This document shows, one piece after another, positions 1-9,035 of a stretch of 64,000 nt of DNA. Numbering within the stretch: the first letter of the stretch is position 1; each line of letters starts with the position of its first letter. Where the stretch lies: the NCBI GenBank assembly GCA_937968015.1, contig CALBSO010000058.1:15176-79175 (forward strand), written 5' to 3'. The notes beneath the pieces are model-generated. The model saw nothing but the letters and a program-made list of their open reading frames with translations, made no database searches and was not told the DNA's origin. The DNA comes from an uncultured Thermomicrobia bacterium. GTDB taxonomy: Bacteria > Chloroflexota > Chloroflexia > Thermomicrobiales > JALYUS01. Position numbers and translations under genes: made by a program.

Positions 1-466
1 CGCCGAGCAGGGAAATGAGATCGTCACGCGTCGCCCGCGAGACGGCGATGATCGCGGAGGCGCGGTGAACCGCCGTGGCAACCTGGCCGTAGTATCGTTG
101 TGCGTCCGGCGTGAGCCGGTCGGGATGGCGGACGAAATCGAGGTCATGCACCGTGATCACACGGCGCCACGGGCCGGCGACCGGGATGAAATCCGGGCTA
201 TGCACGACGGCGGGACGAAGGCGAAGGAACTCGATGGGGAGAGTCTGTCGCTCCCAACGATGGTGCGGCGGTGTCCACAGGCGTCGTTGTCGTACCGACG
301 TCTCGTTGGGCAGGATGGGAAGACTGCGTCGTGCGTATCCAAGGATGAACGGATGATCGCGCTCCGCCAGTTCCGGCGCGAGAGCGACAGCGAGGCGCTC
401 CGTATATGATGCGACACCGCCCCGACGGTAGGCGCACATACGGGCATCAATTGCGATTCGTGCCAT
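1..466 (-). CDS. Glycosyltransferase family 4, N-terminal part (cut by window edge)
   Basis: Reading the minus strand from an ATG at 466 gives an open frame that runs off the window with no stop, about 155 codons. It begins MARIAIDARMCAYRRGGVAS, the usual GT4 nucleotide-sugar glycosyltransferase opening (strand, then a Gly-rich loop and the SYTERLAVAL helix). Further on it reads VVHSPDFIPV, ITVHDLDFVRHPD and a segment ending IIAVSRATRDDL, all typical of the GT4 acceptor domain. The catalytic C-terminal nucleotide-binding half lies outside the window. It probably builds a cell-surface glycan; acceptor and sugar are unknown. A second GT4 of the same general pattern is at 50028-51185. The gene is divergent from tatA. 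Confidence 0.82.
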   Translation of the reverse strand, partial: MARIAIDARMCAYRRGGVASYTERLAVALAPELAERDHPFILGYARRSLPILPNETSVRQRRLWTPPHHRWERQTLPIEFLRLRPAVVHSPDFIPVAGPWRRVITVHDLDFVRHPDRLTPDAQRYYGQVATAVHRASAIIAVSRATRDDLISLLG

Positions 467-499
467 CCGTCTCACTCCCCGCGCCGTCGCGTGCATGAA

Positions 500-508
500 T
501 GGTATACT
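500..508 (+). promoter_or_regulatory. Extended -10 promoter for tatA
   Basis: TGG followed by TATACT (503-508) is an extended -10 element 66 bp upstream of the tatA ATG. No good -35 hexamer is visible at 16-18 bp. It lies in the short divergent gap between the truncated glycosyltransferase and tatA. Confidence 0.5.
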
Positions 509-573
509 GAGTGGTAAGGGGGTCGCTCCGCAAGGGCCGGACACCCGTTCAACGAGTGGAGAACACGCACGCT

Positions 574-1281
574 ATGGAATTTTTCGGTATCGGCGCTCCA
601 GAACTGATGGTCATCCTCATCATTGCGATCGTGATGTTCGGGCCGGATAAAATCCCGACGATGGCCGCGCAGGTAGGGAAGACCATTCGCGATTTCCGAC
701 GGTATACGAGCGAACTGACGAAAGAGTTCGATGCCGCCACGGGCGATTTGCGGCAGGAGTTCCAGAATATCGCGGGCGACCTTCGCGGTGAATTGGAGGC
801 GACGCAAGCCGACTTGCGCAGCCAACTCGACCTGACCGATGTCTTCAAGATGGACGCCCCGAAGGAGATGGTCGCGGTAAACGGTGCATCCACGAGTGAG
901 CCTACGCTCGCCGCGCTCGAAACGGCGACCGTGGCAGGTGTGACAGCAACCGCGATCGCGGAACCGGCGCAGCCGGAAACGATCACCGTGACGACGCCGT
1001 ATGCGGACGCGCTCGCGGCGCAGGCCGCCGTGGAACCGACGCCGGTCGGGACGCCTGCGGCAGCAGTGGCGACAAAGGCCGATCCCTTCGCGGACCTCGT
1101 GACACTCGCGGTCGGAACCCCGGCGGCAGACCCGGTGACGATCACGGATAGCGCATCTGCATCGGAAGACGCCGCCGTACCGGCTGAATCCGATACGATC
1201 GTGACGGCGACGAACGGTCATCGGAGGGTGATTGGGGGCAGCGTCTCCGGCAGCAAATATCGCCGCCGGAAATCAGCGTAG
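574..1281 (+). CDS. tatA: Sec-independent translocase TatA/TatB-like protein with long Ala/Thr-rich tail
   Basis: The protein starts MEFFGIGAPELMVILIIAIV, followed by MFGPDKIPTMAAQVGKTIRDF. This is the TatA/B signature: a short N-terminal transmembrane helix, the FGP hinge, then an amphipathic helix. TatA forms the protein-conducting assembly that exports folded twin-arginine substrates. I chose the ATG at 574 because the family starts right at the membrane helix and a GAGTGGAG-type ribosome site precedes it. At 235 residues it is much longer than a normal TatA (60-90) or TatB (about 170). Residues from about 95 onward are low-complexity Ala/Thr/Val/Pro sequence of unknown role. No tatC lies next to it in the window. 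TatA versus TatB cannot be settled by eye. Confidence 0.85.
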   Translation: MEFFGIGAPELMVILIIAIVMFGPDKIPTMAAQVGKTIRDFRRYTSELTKEFDAATGDLRQEFQNIAGDLRGELEATQADLRSQLDLTDVFKMDAPKEMVAVNGASTSEPTLAALETATVAGVTATAIAEPAQPETITVTTPYADALAAQAAVEPTPVGTPAAAVATKADPFADLVTLAVGTPAADPVTITDSASASEDAAVPAESDTIVTATNGHRRVIGGSVSGSKYRRRKSA

Positions 1282-1767
1282 CAGGGTGCCCGCGTCTGCC
1301 GATAATGCCCGCGTGTCGGGTGTGGGGAATGTGTCGAGGCCGACCAGTCGTTCCAGTGCGGGCCAGACTTCAGGCCGCTTATGGACGCGGGTCGGGCGAC
1401 CTGAACGGTCAATGAAGATATGATCCGTGAACCCCGTCGCCAGGTGGGTCGCCACTCCATCCTGGATGCGATGTACCTGATAACCGAAGCGGATGCGCAC
1501 TCCCGTCAGCATCTCGACGCGCGTGCCGATCGCGAGCAGATCGTCGTACCGTGCCGCAAGGCGGAACTGCGCGCCGCACTCTTTGACCGGCATTTGGATG
1601 CCGTGCATTTCCAGGTCAGCGTAGGTCATTCCCGTGGCGCGGACGAGTTCGCAACGACCGATCTCGAAGTAGGCAAAGAAGTTGCTGTGGTAGATGAAGC
1701 CCATCTGGTCGGTTTCCGCATACCGGGTGCGAACCAGTGCGGGGCGGTGCATGATCGCATCTGCCAT
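1273..1767 (-). CDS. Hotdog-fold acyl-CoA thioesterase (YbgC/4HBT family)
   Basis: The 164-residue product contains RTRYAETDQMGFIYHSNFFA, the 4HBT/YbgC active-site region in which the Asp of the ETDxMG-type motif is catalytic. The rest follows the single hotdog pattern (FEIGRCELVRATGMTY, a GIQMPVKECG segment, DDLLAIGTRVEML). Such enzymes hydrolyse short acyl-CoA or aromatic acyl-CoA thioesters in the cytoplasm; the substrate here is unknown. The start at 1767 was preferred over the upstream ATG at 1785 because GGAGGGA sits 4 nt before it. The 3' end overlaps the tatA stop by a few bases tail to tail. The 5' end is 79 bp from the divergent tgt start. Confidence 0.85.
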   Translation of the reverse strand: MADAIMHRPALVRTRYAETDQMGFIYHSNFFAYFEIGRCELVRATGMTYADLEMHGIQMPVKECGAQFRLAARYDDLLAIGTRVEMLTGVRIRFGYQVHRIQDGVATHLATGFTDHIFIDRSGRPTRVHKRPEVWPALERLVGLDTFPTPDTRALSADAGTLLR

Positions 1768-1846
1768 CGTTCCCTCCACGATCATCTCATTGCGCCGAGT
1801 GTAGCATACGACCGGGTAGGACTTCTCGCTCTCGAAGGCGACGCCC

Positions 1847-3034
1847 GTGCTGACTAGCACGTTCGCGTTCGGCATTGAGGCGGTTGACCGGGAGACAGGT
1901 GCGCGCGCCGGACACGTTACGACTCCTCATGGCGTCATCCCTACCCCCGCATTCATGCCGGTAGGTACGCAGGCGACGGTGAAGGCGCTTGACCCGGACG
2001 ATCTGCACGCAATCGGCGCGCCGATCATCCTCGCAAACGCCTATCATCTCAGCCTCCGACCGGGTGCGTCGGTCATCGAGCAAGCGGGTGGCCTGCACCG
2101 CTTCATGGCGTGGGACGGCCCTATGCTCACCGATAGTGGCGGGTTCCAAATCTTCAGCCTCGGCGCGCGACGAACCGTTGGCGACGATGGCGTGACCTTC
2201 CGCTCGCACCTCGATGGCAGCCTCCACCGTTTTACTCCCGAAAGCGTCATCGCGCTGGAGGAATCGCTGGGGGCGGACATCATTATGCCGCTCGATGAAT
2301 GTGTCGCGCTACCCGCCGAGGATGCCTCGACGCGCGACGCACTTCACCGCACGCAGCGCTGGTTGGAACGCGCGCTCCGTGTGAAACGACGTGATGACCA
2401 GGCATTGTTTGCAATCGTGCAAGGCGGGCTGAACCACACCCTGCGCCGCGAAGGGGCGGCGTTCGCGGCGCAATTGGCATTGCCGGGCATCGCGATTGGT
2501 GGCCTGAGCGTCGGTGAGACGAAAGAGGAAATGGACGAGACGCTCGCCGTAACGACTGAGTGCCTGCCTGCGGATCGGCCACGCTATCTCATGGGGGTCG
2601 GCGCGCCGGAAGACCTCTGGTCATGTGTCGCGCGTGGCGTTGATCTGTTTGATTGCGTTCTCCCCGCGAGGGTCGCGCGACATGGCGGATTGTTTACGCC
2701 GACCGGCCGTATCAGCATCGGTAACGCTCGGTATCGCGACACGCACAAACCGCTTGACGAGTCATGCGAGTGCCCGACGTGTAGCCGGTTTTCCGCCGCC
2801 TATTTGCATCATCTCTACCGCACGAAGGAACTGCTCTGGTATCGGCTGGCAACGCTGCACAATCTCTGGTTTATCCTCCGGCAAATGGACGACATACGGG
2901 CAGCGGTGATTGATGGTTCGTTCGTCGCACGACATAGAGAGTTTCGCGGGCGATACCGGATGGCGGACAGGTCAACGACTGTGCGCGCCCGTGAGAAGTT
3001 CGTCGAGAGCCGTAGACGGAGGCACGCGGTTTGA
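1847..3034 (+). CDS. tgt: Queuine tRNA-guanine transglycosylase
   Basis: Tgt exchanges guanine 34 in GUN-anticodon tRNAs for the queuosine precursor preQ1. The protein has the expected landmarks: GTQATVKALDP, MLTDSGGFQIFSL with the catalytic Asp region, IVQGG, GGLSVGE for the substrate pocket, YLMGVG, and the zinc site CECPTC plus a downstream His (YLHHLY). Length is 395 residues, slightly more than the usual 370-380, with a basic C-terminal extension (ARE..ESRRRRHAV). The start is a GTG with only a weak GAAGGCG ribosome site, so a slightly different start is possible. No other queuosine genes are nearby. Confidence 0.96.
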   Translation: MLTSTFAFGIEAVDRETGARAGHVTTPHGVIPTPAFMPVGTQATVKALDPDDLHAIGAPIILANAYHLSLRPGASVIEQAGGLHRFMAWDGPMLTDSGGFQIFSLGARRTVGDDGVTFRSHLDGSLHRFTPESVIALEESLGADIIMPLDECVALPAEDASTRDALHRTQRWLERALRVKRRDDQALFAIVQGGLNHTLRREGAAFAAQLALPGIAIGGLSVGETKEEMDETLAVTTECLPADRPRYLMGVGAPEDLWSCVARGVDLFDCVLPARVARHGGLFTPTGRISIGNARYRDTHKPLDESCECPTCSRFSAAYLHHLYRTKELLWYRLATLHNLWFILRQMDDIRAAVIDGSFVARHREFRGRYRMADRSTTVRAREKFVESRRRRHAV

Positions 3035-3059
3035 CCGGGCCAGGCATGCTTCGTACAAT
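3031..3059 (+). promoter_or_regulatory. Promoter with inverted repeat upstream of the FecR-domain gene
   Basis: TTGACC (3031-3036), a 17-bp spacer and TACAAT (3054-3059) form a good sigma-70-type promoter overlapping the tgt stop codon. An inverted repeat CCAGGC (3040-3045) / GCCTGG (3063-3068) brackets the -10 box and could be an operator. The next start codon is at 3112. Confidence 0.6.
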
Positions 3060-3111
3060 ACCGCCTGGTGCGTGTATACGTACGTAGCGACGAACGCAAG
3101 GGACACGGAGC

Positions 3112-4440
3112 ATGGCCACGGATTTGGGGATGCCTTCAACTGAGAGCGGCGCGCTGCCGCTCGCTCCGGTACCCCGCTCGGCGCGCGCCCAAACCCGGAG
3201 CGCATGGGGTGTCCTGCTCGTCAGTTTCGTCTGCTTCTCGCTCGTGACTGCGGGCGTGACGGTGAGTTACACGACGTACCGGGCGAATGCGACGAAGCCG
3301 CGCGGCGGCAGTATCCTACAGATTGTCACCGGCACCCAAACGCAGGTGCGGTCGCGGCAGCAATCATTCTGGCACGATATTGCGGAGGGTGGCAATATCA
3401 GCGAAGGCGATACGATCCGCACGGGCGACGACACGCGCATACGGGTGTCCTTGTTCGATGCTTCTCAAGTCGAACTCTCGGCGAATACCGAAGTCACGTT
3501 CGATAGGCTGCGCGCGTCGCAGTATATCGCCAAGAACGCGGCGATCCGATTACGGCAGGTGTACGGCAGACTGATTGTCTACCCAAGCACCGACACCACG
3601 TATGACCATGTGCTCGTGGACGTCCTCACGCCGGGTAGCACCATTGAGGCACGCCAACCGGGCACCAGCTTCCGCGTCCTCGTGCTACTGGGCCAACAAG
3701 ACGATCCGGGGCATGTGGACGTCTCAGTCCTGGACGGCCCCGATGTTACCGTTGAGGGGGCAGGCCAGCGCGTGACGGTGGCGAACGGGCAGCAAACCAT
3801 TGTGCCGGTCGGTGCGATACCTTCCCCCCCATCCGTGAAGCAGCGTGAACTCGTTGAGAATGGCAACTTTCAGTTGGGTGCGAATGCCCATGACCGGATG
3901 CCGACCCATTGGGAAGGCTACGCCGACGATGGTGGCGACGGCGGCAATGTACGGGCAACCGAAAAGATTGTCCCCGAGACGATCCGCGGGCAATCAGTCA
4001 ATGCGTTGCATATCACGCGCGTAGGCGATAATGTGGATAGTGACCTCATCGGCATCAAACAACCGCTTGCCTTCAGTGAACTGGACGAGTTCGATTCAGT
4101 CGTTCTGAGCGCGGATGTCAAGATCGTTAGCCACAGCCTTTCGGGCGGCGGCACGCTCGGTTCCGAATACCCGGTCGTTTTTCTCGTTCGCTATGTTGAT
4201 GCAAAAAATAATCCGATCGAAATCGGTCGCGCATTCTACACGCAGAACGACGATGGCAACCGGACCGCGACCAACATTCTTCAGGGAACGCAGATCAAGC
4301 CGGGTGTGTGGACCGATACATTCCACTGGGACCTGAAGCAGGCGCACCCGGCGCCGTACAAATTGGTGAGCATCCAAGTATACGCATCAGGGCATGACTA
4401 CGACGCATACGTCGCGAACATCTCCATCGTCGCGAAGTAA
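3112..4440 (+). CDS. Membrane-anchored FecR-domain protein
   Basis: A 442-residue protein with a cytoplasmic-looking basic N-terminus, one transmembrane segment at about residues 30-52 (WGVLLVSFVCFSLVTAGVTV) and a large presumably extracytoplasmic region. Residues about 65-230 match the FecR-type fold: EGDTIRTGDDTRIRVSLFDA, VELSANTEVTFDRL, the ATIEARQPGTSFRV-like strand and the VTVANGQQTIVPVG end. The remainder looks like a carbohydrate-binding-type beta sandwich (NGNFQLG.., FHWDL, VSIQVYASGHDYDAYVANI), which is an inference from spacing only. No sigma factor is adjacent, so a classical FecIR role is not supported. A surface or envelope function is more likely. Confidence 0.7.
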   Translation: MATDLGMPSTESGALPLAPVPRSARAQTRSAWGVLLVSFVCFSLVTAGVTVSYTTYRANATKPRGGSILQIVTGTQTQVRSRQQSFWHDIAEGGNISEGDTIRTGDDTRIRVSLFDASQVELSANTEVTFDRLRASQYIAKNAAIRLRQVYGRLIVYPSTDTTYDHVLVDVLTPGSTIEARQPGTSFRVLVLLGQQDDPGHVDVSVLDGPDVTVEGAGQRVTVANGQQTIVPVGAIPSPPSVKQRELVENGNFQLGANAHDRMPTHWEGYADDGGDGGNVRATEKIVPETIRGQSVNALHITRVGDNVDSDLIGIKQPLAFSELDEFDSVVLSADVKIVSHSLSGGGTLGSEYPVVFLVRYVDAKNNPIEIGRAFYTQNDDGNRTATNILQGTQIKPGVWTDTFHWDLKQAHPAPYKLVSIQVYASGHDYDAYVANISIVAK

Positions 4441-4471
4441 TTGGGGTACGAGGGGTAGAAAGGCCGGTTTG

Positions 4472-5764
4472 ATGAGTTCAATCGCGGTGATTGGTACCGG
4501 GTACGTTGGTCTCATCACCGGCGCCGGGTTCGCGGACCTCGGGAATCACGTTGTCTGTGTAGATATTCTGGATGAGAAAATCGCCAAACTGCGTGCCGGT
4601 GTGATGCCCTTTTACGAACCGGGTCTTGAGGAACTTACCCATCGCACTGCGGAAGCCGGACGCCTGCATTTCACGACCGACTACGCCCAGGCGATTCCAT
4701 CGGCGGATTTCGTCTTCATCACGGTGGACACGCCACCAACTGGCAATGGTAGAGCGGATATGAGCCGCGTCGAGAGCGCCTCTCGCAGTCTTGCTCCCCA
4801 TCTGCGTGGCCGGACGATTATCATCAATAAGAGCACGATGCCAGTCGGCAGCGGCGATTTTGTCTCGCAAATCATTCGCGAGCATGCGTCACCTGACACC
4901 AACTTCGCGGTCGTTTCGAACCCCGAATTCCTGCGCGAGGGATCCGCCGTGCATGATGTCCAGCAGCCCGACCGGATCGTCCTTGGTGGCAGCGACGCGG
5001 TTGCGATAGATGCGGTGGCGGAACTCTACGAGGCGGTGAACGCGCCGATTGTGAAGACGGATTTGCGGACAGCGGAGATGATTAAATACGCCTCGAACGC
5101 GATGCTCGCGACGCGGATCTCCTTCATCAACGAAATCGCCGCGATCTGTGAGGAGTTCGACGCGGACGTCCGCGTCGTTGCGCGTGGCATGGGGTTGGAC
5201 ACCCGTATCGGCCCCAGTTTCCTCGACGCCGGGATCGGGTTCGGCGGGTCCTGTTTCCCGAAGGATGTCAAGGCGCTCGCGTACATGGCGGCGGAGAAGG
5301 ATCTGCATCCGCAACTGCTGAATAGCGTGCTCGATATTAATCAGGACCAGCGTCGCCGGTTCGCGCAGAAAGTCGTCGCGCGGCTGTCGGAGCCGGGCGC
5401 GAGTTCCGTCGGTGTCTGGGGCCTCGCGTTCAAGCAGGATACCGATGACATGCGCGAGGCGCCGTCCATTGACATCATCAAATACCTACTCGAACGCGGC
5501 GTGTGCGTTCGCGCCTACGATCCGGTGGCGATGCCGGGCGCGCGTGATCTCTTGCCGGGCGTCGTCTACTGCAATGATCCGTACGACGCCGTGCGTGGCA
5601 CCGATGCCTTGCTGCTCCTGACGCCATGGAATGAATTTCGTCAGGCAGACCTGGAGCGGGTGTGCGAGACAATGCGGAATCCGGTCATGCTCGACGGACG
5701 CAACATCTACGATCGTCGCGAGATGGAGGCGATTGGCTTTACCTATGTCGGCGTTGGACGCTGA
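4472..5764 (+). CDS. ugd: UDP-glucose 6-dehydrogenase
   Basis: The 430-residue product starts MSSIAVIGTGYVGLITGAGF, the NAD-binding Rossmann motif of UDP-sugar dehydrogenases. It carries the catalytic-Cys segment GIGFGGSCFPKDVKAL, NPEFLREGSAVHD and the GLAFKQDTDDMREAPS region of the C-terminal UDP-binding domain. It oxidises UDP-glucose to UDP-glucuronate for exopolysaccharide or glycolipid synthesis. The ATG at 4472 was chosen because it starts the Rossmann strand and has GAAAGG upstream. It follows the FecR-domain gene after 31 bp and overlaps acpS by 20 nt, so the two are probably translationally coupled. Confidence 0.95.
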   Translation: MSSIAVIGTGYVGLITGAGFADLGNHVVCVDILDEKIAKLRAGVMPFYEPGLEELTHRTAEAGRLHFTTDYAQAIPSADFVFITVDTPPTGNGRADMSRVESASRSLAPHLRGRTIIINKSTMPVGSGDFVSQIIREHASPDTNFAVVSNPEFLREGSAVHDVQQPDRIVLGGSDAVAIDAVAELYEAVNAPIVKTDLRTAEMIKYASNAMLATRISFINEIAAICEEFDADVRVVARGMGLDTRIGPSFLDAGIGFGGSCFPKDVKALAYMAAEKDLHPQLLNSVLDINQDQRRRFAQKVVARLSEPGASSVGVWGLAFKQDTDDMREAPSIDIIKYLLERGVCVRAYDPVAMPGARDLLPGVVYCNDPYDAVRGTDALLLLTPWNEFRQADLERVCETMRNPVMLDGRNIYDRREMEAIGFTYVGVGR

Positions 5765-6188
5765 CCTGTCCGGTGCGCTCGCCCCTCCCGCCGCGCCTCG
5801 TTTGGCGGTCGGCGTTGATGTCGTCGAGATTTCGCGCATCGCGGCTGCCGTTACGCGATACGGCGAGCGCTTTCTCTCACGGGTGTTCACTGCGGACGAG
5901 CGCGCATACGCGGCGGGGCGCGCACCCGCGCTTGCGGTACGGTTCGCGGCTAAGGAAGCAACAGCGAAAGCGCTCGGCACCGGCATCGGATCGGTTGGCT
6001 GGCGGGACATTGAAATCCGCAATGATGCGGACGGGAGACCATCGGTGACGTTGCATGGCACGGCGGCGGATGTGGCGCGTCAGGCGGGTTTTCTCGAGTG
6101 GCAGGTGAGCGTCACGCACAGCCGCGAAACCGCCACCGCGTTTGTTGTCGGATTCCGTGCTTGCGATGCCAGTATACGATCCGCGTAG
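5745..6188 (+). CDS. acpS: Holo-[acyl-carrier-protein] synthase
   Basis: AcpS transfers the 4'-phosphopantetheine arm from CoA to apo-ACP. The product (147 residues) has LAVGVDVVEISRI, with the Mg-binding Asp, then FLSRVFTADE, and VRFAAKEATAKALGTGIGSVGWRDIEI, which contains the family FAAKEA motif. It ends with VSVTHSRETATAFVV. The start lies inside the end of ugd; the first 18 residues before the conserved core are probably dispensable. The order acpS-nnr-alr is common in Gram-positive-type bacteria and supports the call. Confidence 0.93.
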   Translation: MSALDADLSGALAPPAAPRLAVGVDVVEISRIAAAVTRYGERFLSRVFTADERAYAAGRAPALAVRFAAKEATAKALGTGIGSVGWRDIEIRNDADGRPSVTLHGTAADVARQAGFLEWQVSVTHSRETATAFVVGFRACDASIRSA

Positions 6189-6217
6189 AGACCGCGATTA
6201 TTGAGGAGTGCGACGAC

Positions 6218-7783
6218 ATGCGAGTGGTCACGGCAGCGGAGATGCGTTCACTCGAGGAAGCGGCGTTCGCGCGTGGCATCGAAGCGCCCGCGTTGATGCA
6301 GCAAGCGGGCGCGGGCGTCGCACGGGTGATCCGTGCGATTGCCGGCCATACCGGCGCGCGCGTCGTCGTGCTGCTCGGCCCGGGCAACAATGGCGGTGAC
6401 GGTGTTGTCGCGGCACGCACGCTGGCGAGCGAGGGGTTCCACGTCTCGGTTTGGTCGCTTACGTCGCGTGCGGATTTAGATACCCCAAATCGGCAGGGGC
6501 TTTCCATTCTTGCATCAGACGGCGCGTTGCGTGCCGCCCTCGGTGAGGCGGACATCGTCCTCGATGCAATTCTCGGCACGGGCGCGCGCCCCGGCCTGCC
6601 TGCGAATATTGCCACGGTCACGCGGCTGGTCAATGCCGTGACGCCCCGCGTGGCGCGCGTGGTTGCCCTCGATATTCCGACCGGCGTGGATGCGACGACG
6701 GGCGAAGCCAGTGATGATGCGATTGTCGCGCATGTGACCGTGACGCTTGGTTCCCCGAAGCGCGGCTGCCTCGTACCGCCGGGGAGCCGGTATGCGGGTC
6801 GCGTTGTGGTGGTGGATCTCGGCTTAGGCGAACCGAGTGAGCCGGGGCCACGGATGACGACCGACGACGATGTGCGCCAGCGCATTCCCCGTCGGCTCGC
6901 CGACGCGCACAAAAGTGATTGCGGAACGCTGCTCGTCGTCGCGGGCGCGGTGACGTACGTTGGCGCGCCCGGTTTTGTCGCGGAGGCAGCGATGCGAGCG
7001 GGAGCCGGCCTCGCGACGATGGCGGTGCCGCGGGCGATCGCCGGAACCGTTGCCGCAGTCGTGCGAGAGACAACGCTGATGCCGTTGCCCGACGATGTTG
7101 AGCGCGCCGTGAAGCAATTGCGTGAACAGATGCATCGGTTCACGGCGGTCGTAATCGGCCCCGGACTTGGGCGCGAAGAGGAGACGGAGCATTTTCTCGC
7201 CCGCCTCCTCAGTATTGGCGAGGCGCGCAATCGCCCGCAACTCGGGTTTGGCGGCACAGCGCCGTCGGCGTCGCGCGATCCGATCTTGCCCGAGTCATTG
7301 CCACTCCTGATTGACGCGGACGGTTTGAACTGGCTGTCCGGCGTTGAGCGATGGTGGGAGCAGATCCGCAATCCGACGATTGTGACCCCCCATCCGGGGG
7401 AGATGGCGCGGCTGACGAAGCGGGAGCCGGACGAGATCAAGCATGATCCCTGGCGCATCGCGAGCGAATTCGCCGACCTGTGGCAGAAGGTCGTTGTCCT
7501 CAAGGGCGGCCCCACAGTCATCGCGGCGCCTGGCGGCGCGCTCTGGGTCGCGCCTGGCGGCAACCCCGCCCTCGCGACCGCGGGGACGGGCGACGTCCTC
7601 GCGGGGACGATCGGTGGTTTCCTCGCGCAGGGGCTTAGTCCGATTGACGCCGCGATCTGCGGTCTCCATGTCGGTTCGCGCGCGGCGGAACGCGCGGCGG
7701 ACTCAGTTGGCGTCTATGGGATGGTCGCGCCTGATCTCTTACCCCGGATTGCGGGCGCCCTGCGCGACATCATGGGTATCTAA
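6218..7783 (+). CDS. nnr: Bifunctional NAD(P)HX epimerase / ADP-dependent NAD(P)HX dehydratase
   Basis: A 521-residue two-domain repair enzyme for hydrated NAD(P)H. The N-terminal YjeF_N domain (about 1-215) shows MRVVTAAEMRSLEEAAF, VLLGPGNNGGDGVVAAR and ALDIPTGVDATTGE. The C-terminal YjeF/ribokinase-like dehydratase domain (about 230-515) shows HKSDCGTLLVVAGA, GPGLGREE, LIDADGLNWLSG, TPHPGEMARL, VVLKGGPTVIA and NPALATAGTGDVLAGTIGG, the last being the nucleotide-binding and catalytic loop. The start at 6218 has an excellent GAGGAG site 10 nt upstream. Spacing is 29 bp after acpS and 3 bp before alr, indicating one operon. Confidence 0.96.
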   Translation: MRVVTAAEMRSLEEAAFARGIEAPALMQQAGAGVARVIRAIAGHTGARVVVLLGPGNNGGDGVVAARTLASEGFHVSVWSLTSRADLDTPNRQGLSILASDGALRAALGEADIVLDAILGTGARPGLPANIATVTRLVNAVTPRVARVVALDIPTGVDATTGEASDDAIVAHVTVTLGSPKRGCLVPPGSRYAGRVVVVDLGLGEPSEPGPRMTTDDDVRQRIPRRLADAHKSDCGTLLVVAGAVTYVGAPGFVAEAAMRAGAGLATMAVPRAIAGTVAAVVRETTLMPLPDDVERAVKQLREQMHRFTAVVIGPGLGREEETEHFLARLLSIGEARNRPQLGFGGTAPSASRDPILPESLPLLIDADGLNWLSGVERWWEQIRNPTIVTPHPGEMARLTKREPDEIKHDPWRIASEFADLWQKVVVLKGGPTVIAAPGGALWVAPGGNPALATAGTGDVLAGTIGGFLAQGLSPIDAAICGLHVGSRAAERAADSVGVYGMVAPDLLPRIAGALRDIMGI

Positions 7784-7786
7784 ACC

Positions 7787-8938
7787 ATGACTCATACGAC
7801 GCCGTATCTCGCCGATCATCGGCGCTCCTACGTCGCGGTGGACCTCGACGCGATTGCCGCGAACGTGCGGGCATTCCGTCGGCGTCTCCCGCCTGCCTGC
7901 GCGTTTGGCGCTGTCGTCAAGGCGGATGGCTACGGCCACGGGGCGATACCCGCCGCACGGGCGGCGATCAGTGGGGGGGCATCGTGGCTCCATGTCGCGA
8001 CCGTTCCGGAAGGCATCGCACTGCGGCACGCGGGGCTGGCAGAGATACCCATCCTCGTCCTCGGCCCGATTGTGGCGGGCGAAATCGAGGACCTCATCCG
8101 AGCCGGGTTAATCCCCACCGTTGATGCGGCATCACCGATCGCGGACATTATCGTTGTCGCGCGCAAGCAACACCGCGCACCGTATCCTGTGCATGTGAAG
8201 ATTGATACCGGGTTGAACCGCTTTGGTGTCGAGGCGTCGAAGGCTATCCCGTTTATTCGATCGCTGCACTGCGAACAAGGCCTGATCGTAGCGGGCATTT
8301 CCACGCATTTCGCGACGGCAGATGTTGTCTCTGATCCGTTTCTGCCTGACCAGACGACGCGTTTCGCCGACATCCTCTCCGCGTTGGATCGCGAAGGCAT
8401 GCGACCGGCGATCGCGCACGCGGCAAACTCGGGGGCCGTCCTTCAGGGCATCGGGTGTTGGGACATGGTCCGCGTCGGTATCGCGATGTATGGCATCGCA
8501 CCCGCGCCCGACTTCCCGATGCCTGATGACCTCCGGCCCGCATTGAGCGTGCATAGCCGGGTCGCGCGCGTTATCGCTCTCGCGCCGGGTGATTCAGTGG
8601 GCTACGGACGAACGTTCATCGCCGCGACGCCAATGCGTGCGGCGCTCATCCCAATCGGATACGCGGATGGCCTGCCACGGTCGGCATCGAACCGTGGGCA
8701 TCTCCTTGTTGGCGGAACGACTTGTCCGCTCATTGGCGCGATCTCAATGGATCAGTGCGTCGTCGCGTTGCCGGATGATCTCGTCGTTCGCGTGGATGAT
8801 CCGGTCGTGATCGTGGGGCGGCAGGGTGAGACGGAGCAAACGATCGCCACGCTTGCCCAGGATGCCGGTACGATTGCCTACGAGGTAGCAGTGCGGTTCG
8901 GCGCACGGATGCGGCGGGAATATACCGCACGCGAGTAG
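7787..8938 (+). CDS. alr: Alanine racemase
   Basis: A PLP-dependent racemase giving D-alanine for peptidoglycan. The PLP lysine is in FGAVVKADGYGHGA (Lys about residue 45). Other family blocks are HVKIDTGLNRFGVE, GISTHFATAD, HAANSGAVL, VRVGIAMYGIAP, VGYGRTFIA with the second catalytic Tyr, IPIGYADGLPR and GAISMDQCVV. The length of 383 residues is normal. It is the last gene of the ugd-acpS-nnr-alr run and starts 3 bp after nnr. Confidence 0.97.
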   Translation: MTHTTPYLADHRRSYVAVDLDAIAANVRAFRRRLPPACAFGAVVKADGYGHGAIPAARAAISGGASWLHVATVPEGIALRHAGLAEIPILVLGPIVAGEIEDLIRAGLIPTVDAASPIADIIVVARKQHRAPYPVHVKIDTGLNRFGVEASKAIPFIRSLHCEQGLIVAGISTHFATADVVSDPFLPDQTTRFADILSALDREGMRPAIAHAANSGAVLQGIGCWDMVRVGIAMYGIAPAPDFPMPDDLRPALSVHSRVARVIALAPGDSVGYGRTFIAATPMRAALIPIGYADGLPRSASNRGHLLVGGTTCPLIGAISMDQCVVALPDDLVVRVDDPVVIVGRQGETEQTIATLAQDAGTIAYEVAVRFGARMRREYTARE

Positions 8939-8982
8939 CCAGCGCCATTGCAAGCGTCTATCGGACGACACAGGAGTTGATG

Positions 8983-8988
8983 TATACT
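8983..8988 (+). promoter_or_regulatory. Putative -10 box for the response regulator/partner-switching operon
   Basis: TATACT at 8983-8988 lies 48 bp upstream of the response regulator start. A -35 hexamer is not obvious at the right distance, so this could be an activator-dependent or alternative-sigma promoter. Confidence 0.4.
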
Positions 8989-9035
8989 GTAGACGAACGT
9001 ACGGCATTACTGGGCGTGGGGATGGGGAACAGCGC

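Noticed and set aside
3112..4440. FecR-type sigma regulator function
   Set aside because: No sigma factor or TonB receptor is adjacent and the C-terminal half is a different, sandwich-like region.
6112..7563. Long open frame (483 codons) on the minus strand over the nnr gene
   Set aside because: It is antisense to a gene with all expected motifs; the translation is Ser/Arg/Thr/Pro-rich low-complexity sequence caused by GC-biased codon positions.
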